48,508 nucleotides of DNA from an uncultured Prochlorococcus sp. (GCA_902520485.1 CABYNZ010000008.1:1-48508), one strand, 5' to 3'; shown: positions 17,610 through 26,993, counted from the first letter of the stretch. The notes: generated by a model from the sequence alone, not told the origin. Numbers and translations are program-made.

Positions 17610-18592
17610 GCTTTGACAGGTTCTTGAATGATTCCGCTTGGAACTTCAGTAAACATAATTGATGATAAATACCTCTCTGCTAAATCAGGTAGAACAACTA
17701 CAATTGTCTTTCCAGCATATTCATCTTGTTCAGCTAATCTAACCGCAGCAGCAGCAGCAGCTCCACAAGATATTCCTACTAATAGACCTTCCTCTTTGGC
17801 TAATCTAAGAGCCATCTCTATTGATTCGTCATTTGTTACTTGTTCAACCTTGTCAACAACTGATAAGTCAAGGTTCTTAGGAATAAATCCTGCTCCAATT
17901 CCTTGGATTTTATGTGGTCCGGATTTAACCTCTTCTCCATTCATTGTCTGTGTAATAACAGGACTATGTGATGGTTCAACAGCTACAGAAGTGATATTCT
18001 TGCCCTTCTCTTGCTTAATGTATCTTGAAACTCCTGTAATTGTGCCGCCAGTTCCTACCCCTGCAACTAGGACATCAATTTCACCATCGCAATCATCCCA
18101 GATTTCTGGTCCAGTAGTTTTGAAATGAATTTCAGGGTTTGCTGGGTTATCAAATTGACCTGGCATGAAGTATTGAGATGGATTACTTTCTGCAATTTCT
18201 TTAGCTTTAGCTATTGCTCCAGGCATACCTTTAGATGCTTCTGTTAAAACAATTTCAGCACCCAATACTGCCATAACCCTTCTTCTTTCAATTGACATGG
18301 ATTCTGGCATTGTAAGGATCAGTTTATAACCTCTTGCTGAAGCAGTAAAAGCTAGAGCAATTCCTGTATTTCCAGAAGTTGGCTCAACAATAGTTTTGTC
18401 TTTTGTAAGTTTCCCGCTTTTCTCGGCATCCCAGATCATGTTTGCGCCGATCCTACATTTGACACTATAAGCGGGGTTTCTACCTTCAATTTTTGCAAGT
18501 ACTGTAGCTTTCGCGTTTTTAGTAACTGATTTTAATTTTACTAATGGAGTGTTTCCAATAGCAAAACTGTTGTCCTCATAAATTTTTGCCAT
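17606..18592 (-). CDS. cysK: Cysteine synthase (O-acetylserine sulfhydrylase)
   Basis: It makes cysteine from O-acetylserine and sulfide using PLP. The 328-residue protein carries the PLP lysine Lys45 in YSVKCRIGA, the TSGNTG substrate loop (72-77), the [10 protein letters not shown] phosphate-binding loop (about 175-184) and [15 protein letters not shown] near the C-terminus. The gene precedes no other minus-strand gene in the run; upstream lie two transsulfuration-type enzymes, so sulfur amino-acid genes are clustered here. An 84-bp AT-rich gap with a TATATA/TATATA inverted repeat separates it from the next gene and probably holds its promoter. Confidence 0.95.
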   Translation of the reverse strand: MAKIYEDNSFAIGNTPLVKLKSVTKNAKATVLAKIEGRNPAYSVKCRIGANMIWDAEKSGKLTKDKTIVEPTSGNTGIALAFTASARGYKLILTMPESMSIERRRVMAVLGAEIVLTEASKGMPGAIAKAKEIAESNPSQYFMPGQFDNPANPEIHFKTTGPEIWDDCDGEIDVLVAGVGTGGTITGVSRYIKQEKGKNITSVAVEPSHSPVITQTMNGEEVKSGPHKIQGIGAGFIPKNLDLSVVDKVEQVTNDESIEMALRLAKEEGLLVGISCGAAAAAAVRLAEQDEYAGKTIVVVLPDLAERYLSSIMFTEVPSGIIQEPVKA

Positions 18593-18676
18593 TTATATAT
18601 TGAGAAAATATATATTAATACTAACTATTATTCAGAAAAAGAGTATATAAGTTTCTATACGGTAAATACTAGGAAT

Positions 18677-20146
18677 TTAGAAATTATTTAGTGCTTCAGA
18701 AAAGATTTTCCATAATTGATCTTGGTCTTCTAATCCAACTGATACTCTAATAAGGTGCGAGGGTATACCAAAACTTTCAGCCCAATCCAGCTCGTCATAA
18801 TGAGCTAGTAAAACATAAGGACAAACCAGAGTAAATTTTGTACCTAAACTAGGTCCTTTAGATACTTGTAGAGAATCATAAAATTTCTTAGCTTTGTTCA
18901 ATCCTCCCTTTAATTCAAATGATAATAAGCAGCCGTATCCTCCATCAGAAGTAAGTAAAGAATTAAAATTTGGACAATTTTCAGGATGGAAAATATTTTT
19001 AATCTCGCTATGGGTCTCTAATCTTTTTTTTAATTCTAAACATGCTTTATTTTGTTCAAAAACTCTTTGATTTACATCTCTACTAGCTTTCTCTAGATAA
19101 ACTGTATCTCCATCGGAAAGTATTGGAAGATTAATCTCGTTTAATGCATTTCTAAATTGATCAATCCATTTGCTTTTTGGATTTAGTATTAATGATCCGG
19201 CAAGAATATCACCACTACCTGAAAAAATTTTTGTAAGTGAAGTAAAAACTATATCTGCATGTTCTAGGGAATTTATGTTTAAATTTGAACCAATTGTATC
19301 GTCAACAATTAGGGGAATATTTAACTTTTTTGCTATTTTTGAAATTTTTTTAATGTTTACACATTTGAGCATTGGATTACTTGGAAGTTCAATAATTAAT
19401 GCTGATGGATTTATTCTTTTGATTTCTAATTCAATGTCCACGCAATTTTCTTCTGTAATTAACTTTGCTCCGTGAAAGATCTTCATTGGTAATTTAAGTA
19501 CATCTACATATGGAAAACCAACTTGGAGTGTTGGTTTAGCTGGAAATAATTTATAAATGATTTCTAATGATGTATGCAATGCAGACATTCCAGATGAAGT
19601 TATGTGAATATCATTAGAGTTAATTTTTGTAGATTTAGAAATTCTATTTTTTATTCTTTGAGAACATTCATTTACATAAGATTTGGGAGGGCAATCTTCA
19701 AGACCTAGTTCTATAGCGGCAGCTCTTGAAGATAGACCAAGACCAGTATGTTGCCAAAAATATTTTGCATAAATACTTCCTTCTTTTTCAGTTATTAAGA
19801 AAGCTAAATTACCTCTTTTTTCTATTAATGAGAATTGTTCAGAAGTATTTCTATCAATGTATTTTTTAGCTTTAAAAGCTATGCTTTCATTCGGATATGG
19901 CCAGATACTTTTATTGTTGTAGTAATTTTGCTTTTTTACTTTTTCGCATAATCTTTTCACTATGGGATTTAGCCCGAATCGTGGGTAAATAGACTTCAAT
20001 AAATTCATGCATTCTTGATCTTTTTCCTCGTAATTTATTACATCATTCCAAGTTGGTAATGCTACAGAAACGGCATGAATACTATCAGGAATTGCATATC
20101 CCAACTCTAAATTTTTCCATATAGGTTTTTTAAGTAAATCTCTCAA
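18677..20146 (-). CDS. Long cystathionine gamma-synthase-like PLP enzyme
   Basis: A 489-residue member of the Cys/Met-metabolism PLP family with about 130 extra N-terminal residues. That extension contains YAIPDSIHAVSVALPTWNDV (17-36), YPRFG (54-58) and YFWQHTGLGLSSRAA (129-143). I recognise these blocks from fungal cystathionine gamma-synthases (Str2 type), not from the compact bacterial MetB. The catalytic part has SSGMSALHTS (184-193), DDTIG (282-286) and PLP Lys306 in TSLTKIFSGSGD. The start is TTG, and three bases separate it from the MetB-like gene upstream. It probably acts in transsulfuration from cysteine to methionine; the exact substrate is open. Confidence 0.75.
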   Translation of the reverse strand: MRDLLKKPIWKNLELGYAIPDSIHAVSVALPTWNDVINYEEKDQECMNLLKSIYPRFGLNPIVKRLCEKVKKQNYYNNKSIWPYPNESIAFKAKKYIDRNTSEQFSLIEKRGNLAFLITEKEGSIYAKYFWQHTGLGLSSRAAAIELGLEDCPPKSYVNECSQRIKNRISKSTKINSNDIHITSSGMSALHTSLEIIYKLFPAKPTLQVGFPYVDVLKLPMKIFHGAKLITEENCVDIELEIKRINPSALIIELPSNPMLKCVNIKKISKIAKKLNIPLIVDDTIGSNLNINSLEHADIVFTSLTKIFSGSGDILAGSLILNPKSKWIDQFRNALNEINLPILSDGDTVYLEKASRDVNQRVFEQNKACLELKKRLETHSEIKNIFHPENCPNFNSLLTSDGGYGCLLSFELKGGLNKAKKFYDSLQVSKGPSLGTKFTLVCPYVLLAHYDELDWAESFGIPSHLIRVSVGLEDQDQLWKIFSEALNNF

Positions 20147-20149
20147 TTT

Positions 20150-21313
20150 TCAGAATTTATTTAAAGCAAATAAAATATCCGAGATTAAATCGTTTGTATC
20201 TTCACATCCAATTGATAATCTGACAAGAGCATCATCTATCCCTAGTAGATTTTTTGTTTTGTCATCAACAGAAGCATGAGTCATCGTTGCAGGGTGACAA
20301 ATTAAACTTTCAACTCCTCCAAGGCTTTCTGCTAGAGAGAAATATTTGAGAGATTTGCAAAATTTAAAAGTATCCTCTTTATTTAAATTTAATTTTAGGG
20401 TGATCATTGAACCTCCAGATTTCATTTGCGATTTTGCTAAATTAAATTGCGGATGTTCTTGATTAAAAGGATAAATTACTTTACTTATTATTTTATGTTT
20501 ACCTAATTCTTCAGAAATAAATTCTGCACTTTTAGTTTGTTGTTCCATTCTTAAAGGAAGAGTTTTTACTCCCCTCGTAATGAGCCAACAATCAAAAGGA
20601 GATGGTTGAAGCCCGAGAGCTTTTTGAGAGAAAAGCATCTTACTATTCCAGTCCTCATTATTTGTCAGTACTGCTCCGCCAAGTGCGTCACTATGTCCAT
20701 TAATGAATTTTGTGGTGCTTACAACCGATAGTGTTGCACCAAGGTCCAATGGTTTTTGAATAAGCGCTGTAGAAAATGTGTTGTCTACAACTACTGGAAT
20801 TTCGAGTTTATTCGCTTCATCACAAATCGCCTTAATATCAAGTACCTTCAATAGTGGATTAGTTGGACTTTCTAGCCAAATCAAGGTTGGCTCGAAGTTT
20901 GAAATCTTTTTGATATTATTTTCGTTTGTAAAATCTGTGTATAAAACTTCTAGTCCAAATTTTTTGAAAATTTTTTCGAATATCCTCACTGTACAACCAT
21001 AGAGATTTGACTCGCAGAGTATCTTGTCACCTGATTTTAGTGTTGATGAAATTGCAGTTACCGCGCTAATTCCAGATCCAAAAACTGTACAGTATTTACA
21101 ATCTTCTATTGATTTAAGGATGTTTTCTAGAATTCTAAAGTTTGGATTGCCTGATCTGGTGTAATCGAAATTATCTTTATTTCCATGTTTGAAAGTAGAT
21201 GTAGAAAAAATAGGAGGCATAATGCATCCAGTTTCTTCTGCAAATGTTTCCCCATGGTGAATAGATAAGGTCTTAAAACCTGGCTTTTCTATATTATTTT
21301 CCTTATTTCCCAT
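20150..21313 (-). CDS. metB: Cystathionine gamma-synthase / beta-lyase family enzyme
   Basis: A 387-residue compact trans-sulfuration enzyme. Family marks are HHGE (19-22), YTRSGNPNFRILE (51-63), GSGISAVTA (79-87), DNTFSTALIQKPLDLGA (177-193) and PLP Lys202 in STTKFINGHSDALGG. C-terminal SLGGVESLICHPATMTH is typical of MetB/MetC and cystathionine gamma-lyase, which cannot be told apart confidently by eye. It lies three bases upstream of the long paralog, so the pair could carry out consecutive gamma-synthase and beta-lyase steps. A hairpin between it and rpsD (21336-21369) suggests an independent transcript. Confidence 0.85.
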   Translation of the reverse strand: MGNKENNIEKPGFKTLSIHHGETFAEETGCIMPPIFSTSTFKHGNKDNFDYTRSGNPNFRILENILKSIEDCKYCTVFGSGISAVTAISSTLKSGDKILCESNLYGCTVRIFEKIFKKFGLEVLYTDFTNENNIKKISNFEPTLIWLESPTNPLLKVLDIKAICDEANKLEIPVVVDNTFSTALIQKPLDLGATLSVVSTTKFINGHSDALGGAVLTNNEDWNSKMLFSQKALGLQPSPFDCWLITRGVKTLPLRMEQQTKSAEFISEELGKHKIISKVIYPFNQEHPQFNLAKSQMKSGGSMITLKLNLNKEDTFKFCKSLKYFSLAESLGGVESLICHPATMTHASVDDKTKNLLGIDDALVRLSIGCEDTNDLISDILFALNKF

Positions 21314-21335
21314 TATTTTTAAAAATAAGAATTAA

Positions 21336-21369
21336 ATTAAATCTCTCTTTTAAAAATGAGAGATTTAAT
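21336..21369 (-). terminator. Perfect 12-bp hairpin after rpsD
   Basis: ATTAAATCTCTC and GAGAGATTTAAT pair without mismatch around a 10-nt loop (TTTTAAAAAT). The hairpin lies 19 bp beyond the rpsD stop on the minus strand and before the MetB-like gene. The following minus-strand DNA is T-rich but not a pure T run. It most likely ends the rpsD transcript. Confidence 0.6.
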
Positions 21370-21388
21370 AATCCAAAGAAAAGTAGTA

Positions 21389-21997
21389 TTAAACTTTTCT
21401 TGAATAATATTCAACAACTAGCAGTTCGTTTATTTCAAGAGCCACCCACTCTCTATCGCATTTCCCATTTATTTTTCCCGTTAATTTAGGCTTGTCTAAA
21501 TCAAGATGAGGTGGGACATTTGCTAAGCCAGGGAATTCTATATTACCTTCTACAAGTTTTTTGCTCGCTTTGTTTTCTTTAATTCCGATTACATCGCCTG
21601 ATTTGCATTGATAACCAGCAATATCAAGAACCTTTCCATTAACGGTTACATGGCCATGATTTACTAATTGTCTTGAGCCTGGAATGGTACCTCCAAAACC
21701 TAATCTAAAGCAAACATTATCTAGTCTGTTTTCTAAAAGTCTTAGTAGGTTAGTACCTGTAGATCCTTCTTGAGCTCTAGCTTTTTTTACATAACGTACT
21801 AGTTGTTTTTCAGAAACTCCATAATTAAACCTAAGTTTCTGCTTTTCTTCTAGACGAATTGCATATTCTGATCGCTTGCGACGGGCTTGGCCGTGCTGAC
21901 CTGGAGGATTAGACTTCTTTGAAGCTTTCCTGGTGAGACCTGGTAGTTCTCCCAAGCGACGCGTAACCCTTAATCTGGGGCCGCGGTATCTTGACAT
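21389..21997 (-). CDS. rpsD: 30S ribosomal protein S4
   Basis: S4 starts 30S assembly by binding the 5' domain of 16S rRNA. The 202-residue protein begins [20 protein letters not shown] and has the [20 protein letters not shown] block (about 28-47). An S4-type RNA-binding domain (about 90-155) contains [20 protein letters not shown] and [11 protein letters not shown]. Length and ends are typical of cyanobacterial S4. It diverges from yidD across 95 bp that should hold promoters for both. Confidence 0.97.
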   Translation of the reverse strand: MSRYRGPRLRVTRRLGELPGLTRKASKKSNPPGQHGQARRKRSEYAIRLEEKQKLRFNYGVSEKQLVRYVKKARAQEGSTGTNLLRLLENRLDNVCFRLGFGGTIPGSRQLVNHGHVTVNGKVLDIAGYQCKSGDVIGIKENKASKKLVEGNIEFPGLANVPPHLDLDKPKLTGKINGKCDREWVALEINELLVVEYYSRKV

Positions 21998-22092
21998 AAT
22001 TTTAAATTAAATAGAAAATTGCAATAAATTGGATAATTGATTAAATTCAATTAAACTAATTACTACTGGAAATATTATTTTACATCATTAAA

Positions 22093-22329
22093 GTGTTCAA
22101 AACTATTAATAAATCAATTACTTCTATACTTCTTTTTATGATTTCGTTTTATCAAAAGTGGTTTTCTCCTTTTTTTGGCCCAAGATGCAGATTTATTCCA
22201 AGTTGCAGCTCTTATGGATATGAGGCAATTACTAGACATGGTCCTTGGAAGGGAGGGTGGTTAACTTTAAAAAGATTAAGCAGATGTCATCCTTTAACTC
22301 CGTGTGGATGTGACCCTGTGCCTGACTAA
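22093..22329 (+). CDS. yidD: Membrane protein insertion efficiency factor YidD
   Basis: YidD is a small membrane-associated protein that assists YidC-dependent insertion. The 78-residue product has an N-terminal hydrophobic amphipathic helix ([20 protein letters not shown], about 9-28) and the conserved [17 protein letters not shown] (about 31-47), HGPWKGGWL and [13 protein letters not shown]. It starts with GTG. It is not next to rnpA/rpmH as in many bacteria. A glutaredoxin-like gene follows after 4 bp. Confidence 0.93.
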   Translation: MFKTINKSITSILLFMISFYQKWFSPFFGPRCRFIPSCSSYGYEAITRHGPWKGGWLTLKRLSRCHPLTPCGCDPVPD

Positions 22330-22333
22330 ATGA

Positions 22334-22636
22334 ATGAAAATATTTATTTTTGTTAGGCAGGGATGTTGTCTTTGTGATTCATTAAAAAACAAACTGGCAA
22401 AAATAAATCTTAATGAGTTATTCCCTAATCTAGAAGAGCTTAAAGAAATTGATATTGATAGGGTCGATTTATATAAAGATAAATATAAAAAATATGATTA
22501 TGAAGTACCTGTTATTGCTGTTGAAGGAATTAGTTCCGAGGAGATTATAGAATTGCCTCGCATTTCTCCAAGATTAAAAGATGATCAATTTAAGAATTGG
22601 TTTCAAAAAAATATTAGTACCATTCTGGAGAAATAA
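22334..22636 (+). CDS. Glutaredoxin-like thiol protein (DUF836 type)
   Basis: A 100-residue thioredoxin-fold protein. The N-terminal strand IFIFVRQGCCLCDSLKNKL carries a CxxC site (Cys10-Cys13, with Cys11 between). The cis-Pro loop is YEVPVIAV (about 57-64), followed by a short helix. This is the glutaredoxin-like DUF836 family rather than a classical GSH-glutaredoxin. The redox partner is unknown. It is placed between yidD and murE on the same strand with gaps of 4 and 9 bp, so the three are probably co-transcribed. Confidence 0.75.
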   Translation: MKIFIFVRQGCCLCDSLKNKLAKINLNELFPNLEELKEIDIDRVDLYKDKYKKYDYEVPVIAVEGISSEEIIELPRISPRLKDDQFKNWFQKNISTILEK

Positions 22637-22645
22637 TTTTTTCAT

Positions 22646-24190
22646 ATGAGATCTATAAAATTACATAAACTTTTAGATTTGGTAGGAATTATTCCTTCAT
22701 TAGATTTAATCGATCATGAAATCAATAATATTTCTTTTAACTCTAAAGAAGTACAAAAAGGAACTTTATTTTTAGGGATGCCTGGTTTAAATGTTGATGG
22801 AGGAAAATATTGTATTGAGGCAATTGAAAACGGCGCGGAGGCTGCCATTATTGGGTCTGCTGCAAAAGAGGAAATTGGATCTATTGATCGAGAAAGGATT
22901 TTGGTTATAGAGGATAATTTAGATTATATTTTTGGTCAAATAGTCGCTGAGTTTTGGAATAGGCCTTCAAGAAAACTTAAACTAATTGGTGTTACGGGTA
23001 CAAATGGGAAAACGACAATTACTTTTTTATTGGAATATCTTTTAAAAAAATTAGGGAAAAAGACTGCATTATTTGGGACCTTGTTCAATAGATGGCCTGG
23101 CTTCTCAGAAGTGGCTTCTCATACAACTGATTTCGCTGATAAACTTCAAAAGAAATTAAATGCTGCTGTTGAGGCAGAATCTGAATTCGCGATATTAGAG
23201 GTAAGTTCTCATTCTATTGCTCAAAAGAGGATATCAGGATGCGAATTTGAAGCGGCTATTTTTACTAATTTAACTCAAGATCATCTTGATTATCACTCAG
23301 ATATGGAATCTTATTTTCAAACAAAAAGAAAATTGTTTTTCCCACCTTATTTAATAGAAAAGGATGGAATTTCTGTATTAAATCACGATGACCCTTGGAT
23401 ATCTAAATTATCGTCTGATCTTGAAAAAAGATCTTCATTAGTGTCTACAAAGATTACTGAAAGTGAATTTAAAAATGATGATTTTTTTTTCGTAACAGAT
23501 AAAAAATTTACTGAAAATGGCTCAACCTGCATTTTTCATACACCCAAGGAAAAAATTCAACTTTTTGTTCCACTTGTTGGAGAATTTAATTTAATGAATG
23601 CGATTCAAGCAATAACAATTTTGTATAAACTTAATTTTTCTTTAAAAGATCTATCAAAGTTAATACGATCTTTCCCTGGCGCTCCTGGGCGAATGGAGAA
23701 AATAGAAATTGATAATGATGACGTTTCAAGATCACTTCCAACAGTTATTGTTGATTATGCCCACACGCCTGATGGATTGAAAAAAGTTTTGCAATCAATT
23801 AAAAAACTTTGTAAGGGAAAACTCATTACTGTTTTTGGCTGTGGAGGAGATCGAGATCTTGGTAAAAGGCCTTTAATGGGATCAATAGCTGAAGAGTTTT
23901 CTGATCAACTTTTTATAACTTCAGATAATCCAAGATCAGAAGAACCCCAAAAGATAGTAAATGATATTTTGATGGGTATAAAAAAAAGAGAAAAAATAAC
24001 AATTGAGATTGATAGATTTAAAGCAATAAATAAATCTATTAAATTTGCCAATAATGAAGATATTGTTTTAATTGCAGGAAAAGGACATGAAGACTACCAA
24101 ATTCTCAATGATAAAGTTATTAATTTTGATGATAGAAAAATAGCTTATAAATTATTAAAAGAAAAAGAAAATCTCAATAAAATTTCCTAA
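22646..24190 (+). CDS. murE: UDP-MurNAc-tripeptide synthetase MurE
   Basis: MurE adds meso-diaminopimelate to UDP-MurNAc-L-Ala-D-Glu. The 514-residue ligase shows the ATP loop TGTNGKTT (117-124), EVSSHS, TNLTQDHLDYHSDMESYFQT with the carbamylated lysine in TKRKLF, and HTPDGLKK. The DNPRSE motif (about 427-432) indicates meso-DAP rather than lysine, as expected for a Gram-negative-type wall. The gene follows the glutaredoxin-like gene by 9 bp. A short-chain dehydrogenase is next, after 71 bp. Confidence 0.95.
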   Translation: MRSIKLHKLLDLVGIIPSLDLIDHEINNISFNSKEVQKGTLFLGMPGLNVDGGKYCIEAIENGAEAAIIGSAAKEEIGSIDRERILVIEDNLDYIFGQIVAEFWNRPSRKLKLIGVTGTNGKTTITFLLEYLLKKLGKKTALFGTLFNRWPGFSEVASHTTDFADKLQKKLNAAVEAESEFAILEVSSHSIAQKRISGCEFEAAIFTNLTQDHLDYHSDMESYFQTKRKLFFPPYLIEKDGISVLNHDDPWISKLSSDLEKRSSLVSTKITESEFKNDDFFFVTDKKFTENGSTCIFHTPKEKIQLFVPLVGEFNLMNAIQAITILYKLNFSLKDLSKLIRSFPGAPGRMEKIEIDNDDVSRSLPTVIVDYAHTPDGLKKVLQSIKKLCKGKLITVFGCGGDRDLGKRPLMGSIAEEFSDQLFITSDNPRSEEPQKIVNDILMGIKKREKITIEIDRFKAINKSIKFANNEDIVLIAGKGHEDYQILNDKVINFDDRKIAYKLLKEKENLNKIS

Positions 24191-24261
24191 TCAAATAAGA
24201 AAGATCTTTACGCAAATCACAAGAAAAGTTTCTTAGAATTGATTAAGTTATTTTTAATAAA

Positions 24262-24966
24262 ATGAAAGGCTTAGCCTTAGTTGTAGGCGCAGGTGGAATT
24301 GGAACCCAAATAGCTAAAGATCTGAGTGAAAGTGAAAAAGATTTAGAAGTTGTTTTGTGTGGAAGAAAAAGTGAATTTAATTCTTTTTGGGAATTAGATA
24401 TAGAGGATTCTCAATCCCTTTTGCATTTGAAAAATAAAATATCAAATCAGCCTTCAAAATTAAGGCTAGTTGTTAATGCTACAGGTAGACTTCATAGTGA
24501 TTCTCTTCAACCAGAAAAAAGATTACAACATCTTGATAAAAAAAATATGATAGAAAGTTTTTCAATAAACGCCTTTTCTCCTATTTTATTAGCTAAAGCG
24601 ATTGAAGAATTTATACCAAAAGATTTGGATTTTAATTTTGCAAGTATAAGTGCAAGAGTTGGAAGCATTGGAGATAATCAAACTGGAGGGTGGTATTCAT
24701 ATAGAGCTGCAAAATCTGCGCAAAATCAGTTTTTTAAATCTTTAAGTATTGAATGGGCTAGACGTTTCCCAAAAGCGACTATCACATTGCTTCATCCTGG
24801 AACAGTAGATACTGATTTATCTAGACCTTTTCATAAATTTGTTCCAGAACATAAATTATTTAGTAAAGAAAAATCCTCCCAATTTTTGATCAATATTATT
24901 AAAAATCAATCCCCAGAATCTACTGGAAAATTTATTGCTTGGGATGGCTCAGAAATACCCTGGTAA
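24262..24966 (+). CDS. Short-chain dehydrogenase/reductase
   Basis: A classical SDR of 234 residues. GAGGIG (9-14) binds NAD(P), CGRKS (33-37) suggests an NADP-compatible second strand, NATG (72-75) is the stabilising motif, and Ser130, Tyr147 and Lys151 (YRAAK) form the catalytic set. The C-terminus HPGTVDTDLSRPF resembles CsgA/C-factor type SDRs. The substrate is unknown. Its end overlaps the convergent C-DES-like gene by 18 bp. Confidence 0.85.
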   Translation: MKGLALVVGAGGIGTQIAKDLSESEKDLEVVLCGRKSEFNSFWELDIEDSQSLLHLKNKISNQPSKLRLVVNATGRLHSDSLQPEKRLQHLDKKNMIESFSINAFSPILLAKAIEEFIPKDLDFNFASISARVGSIGDNQTGGWYSYRAAKSAQNQFFKSLSIEWARRFPKATITLLHPGTVDTDLSRPFHKFVPEHKLFSKEKSSQFLINIIKNQSPESTGKFIAWDGSEIPW

Positions 24967-26130
24967 TTTTTTAATTTCTTCAGAAAGTAAATTAATCTCA
25001 GCTTCTGTAGTCATTTGATGTATACATGCTCTAAACCATTTTGGATCTTCTAAAACTCTAATCCAAATTTTCTTTTCTCCAAGTTTATTTACAAATTTAT
25101 CCTTATCTTCAATATTTTCGATATTAAAACTAACTATCCCATTTAAGTACTTTTTTTCTAAAACTAATTCAACACCCTTTAATTGATTTAATTCATCCCA
25201 AAGTTTCTCACTTAATCTTTTGATATGTTTGCTTTTTTCTTTTTCATGGCAGTCTTTATCCAAAAGATCTATAGAATTACGAAGCCCTGCAAGTAAAGGA
25301 ATGCAAGATGTAGCTACTTCAAACTTCCTTGCATCATCATGAAAAAGATTATCTGAAGGCTCATAAATGCCTTGTTCTTTTTTTAATGATTTCCAACCAA
25401 TTATTGTTGGATCTGTTTCATGAATAAATCTATCTGAGACATAAATGGCTCCAAGTCCTTCTGGTCCACATGCCCATTTATGAGAAGTTATTGAATATAA
25501 ATCAGAATAAAAAACTTCTTTTTCAATGTTTATGTGTCCAAAGGTTTGAGCACCATCAACAAGTAAATAAGAATCTGCTCGATTATTTTTTAATTCGATA
25601 GAAATTTGTTTTAAAGGAATTTTATATCCAAAGTTCCATAAGATATGAGAAATAATTAGCATCTTAGTCTTACTATTTAGATTTTTCAAAATCTCTAAAA
25701 TTATATTTTCGTCGTTTAGATTTTTAAGTTTTTGGATCGGCAAAATTTTGAATATTAATTTATTTCTTCTACAAAATTCTCGACTTGCAGCCACTACTCC
25801 AGGATGTTCACAGTCACTTATTAACAGCTCTTCTCCCTCTTCTACTTTTATTCCCCAAAAGGGCAAAATCATACCGGAAGAGATATTCTCGGTTAAAGCT
25901 ATATTCTTTGAATTTACACCTAATTTTTGTGAAATGATCCTTTTTGTGTTCAATATTTCTTTGTAAATAAAAGGCCATATATTATTAGTAAATGGTCCTA
26001 AATCTTGGATAATTTCCCACGTTTTAATTATTGCTTCTAAAGAAGATTTTGGTAATGGTCCTTGGCCTCCATAGTTGAAATAATACTTATTTTTTAATGC
26101 TGGTATTTGATCTCTTAGATTATTTCTCAT
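24949..26130 (-). CDS. Class V aminotransferase-fold, C-DES-like cysteine lyase
   Basis: A 393-residue PLP enzyme of the NifS/class V fold. It has YYFNYGGQGPLPKSS (16-30), ENISSG (81-86), SDCEHPGVVAASRE (105-118), DGAQ (192-195) with the PLP aspartate and Lys218 in SHKWACGP. The FNxGGQG start and CEHPG block match the Synechocystis L-cysteine/cystine C-S lyase (C-DES) as I remember it, more than SufS/IscS; the catalytic Cys loop of the latter is not evident. It could supply persulfide sulfur or degrade cystine. The upstream minus-strand neighbour is an ArsM-like methyltransferase 36 bp away. Confidence 0.75.
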   Translation of the reverse strand: MRNNLRDQIPALKNKYYFNYGGQGPLPKSSLEAIIKTWEIIQDLGPFTNNIWPFIYKEILNTKRIISQKLGVNSKNIALTENISSGMILPFWGIKVEEGEELLISDCEHPGVVAASREFCRRNKLIFKILPIQKLKNLNDENIILEILKNLNSKTKMLIISHILWNFGYKIPLKQISIELKNNRADSYLLVDGAQTFGHINIEKEVFYSDLYSITSHKWACGPEGLGAIYVSDRFIHETDPTIIGWKSLKKEQGIYEPSDNLFHDDARKFEVATSCIPLLAGLRNSIDLLDKDCHEKEKSKHIKRLSEKLWDELNQLKGVELVLEKKYLNGIVSFNIENIEDKDKFVNKLGEKKIWIRVLEDPKWFRACIHQMTTEAEINLLSEEIKKLPGYF

Positions 26131-26166
26131 GGAAATTTAAGTTATATTTTTAAACTCTTGAATTTT

Positions 26167-26961
26167 TTAAATATTGCCTACTAAAGTTACTGTTCTAAAT
26201 TCTATATCCTCAATTACTTTCCAAGGTTCAGCACTCCTTTCTGCAAATTCTAAATTTTTAAATCCTAGTTCTTTAAAGTCACTTATAAAGTCTGGTTCAT
26301 ACCATGCTCCACTAATACATCCTGTCCATAGATCATGATCATTTTGCAATCTTAAAGGAACTTTTTTGTTAGAGACAATATCGCTAATTGCAATTCTTCC
26401 ATTATCGTTTAAAACTCTTTTTATATTTCTTAGAAGGTTATTTCTAGATTCTGGACTTACCAAGTTTAAAACGCAATTACTTAAAATAATATCAACTGAT
26501 TTGTCGGCGATTAATGGACTTAAATCTTTATCTAATTCATCAAGTTTTTCGATTGAACCTTCTAGAAATTCTGTATTGTTGAAACCTATATTTTTTGTAA
26601 CTTCTTTAGAGGCTGATCTAGATAAAGAAAGCATGTCAGGATTCTGATCAACTCCAATAACTTTCCCTTCTTTCCCAACAATTTGGGCACAAATAAAAGC
26701 ATTTTTGCCGCTACCACTTCCAAGATCTAAGACTATATCATTTTTCTGAACATATTTTGTTGGATCCCCACATCCATAGTCTCTTTCTATAACCTCTTGA
26801 GGAATTGCTTCCAGTAAAACGGGATTAAACCCAACTGGTGTACAAAGACAACTTTCTTTTTCTAGTGCGGCTGAACCATATCTTTCTTGAATAGCATCTT
26901 TATGATCGAATTGATTAGGTGCTTTATTCGATGTGTTTGTATTACAGCAACTTTCAGACAT
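26167..26961 (-). CDS. arsM: ArsM-like arsenite methyltransferase
   Basis: A 264-residue SAM-dependent methyltransferase. DLGSGSG (79-85) is the SAM loop. The Cys set fits arsenic-binding ArsM enzymes: Cys5-Cys6 at the N-terminus, Cys38/Cys40 in SCLCTP, Cys64 in YGCGDPT, Cys163 in SNCVLNLV and Cys215 in LWTGCISGAW. Methylation would volatilise or detoxify As(III) drawn in with phosphate, a plausible need in phosphate-poor water. The unusual Cys-Cys start and CLCTP block suggest a cyanobacterial subtype. The C-DES-like gene follows on the same strand; a strong terminator lies upstream, so the pair has its own promoter in a 32-bp to 77-bp space. Confidence 0.8.
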   Translation of the reverse strand: MSESCCNTNTSNKAPNQFDHKDAIQERYGSAALEKESCLCTPVGFNPVLLEAIPQEVIERDYGCGDPTKYVQKNDIVLDLGSGSGKNAFICAQIVGKEGKVIGVDQNPDMLSLSRSASKEVTKNIGFNNTEFLEGSIEKLDELDKDLSPLIADKSVDIILSNCVLNLVSPESRNNLLRNIKRVLNDNGRIAISDIVSNKKVPLRLQNDHDLWTGCISGAWYEPDFISDFKELGFKNLEFAERSAEPWKVIEDIEFRTVTLVGNI

Positions 26962-26993
26962 ATTTTTTAGAGAACTCTCGATAAATATAGCCC

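Noticed and set aside
17628..18128. 166-codon frame antisense to cysK
   Set aside because: Composition mirrors the well-supported cysK gene; no motif of its own.
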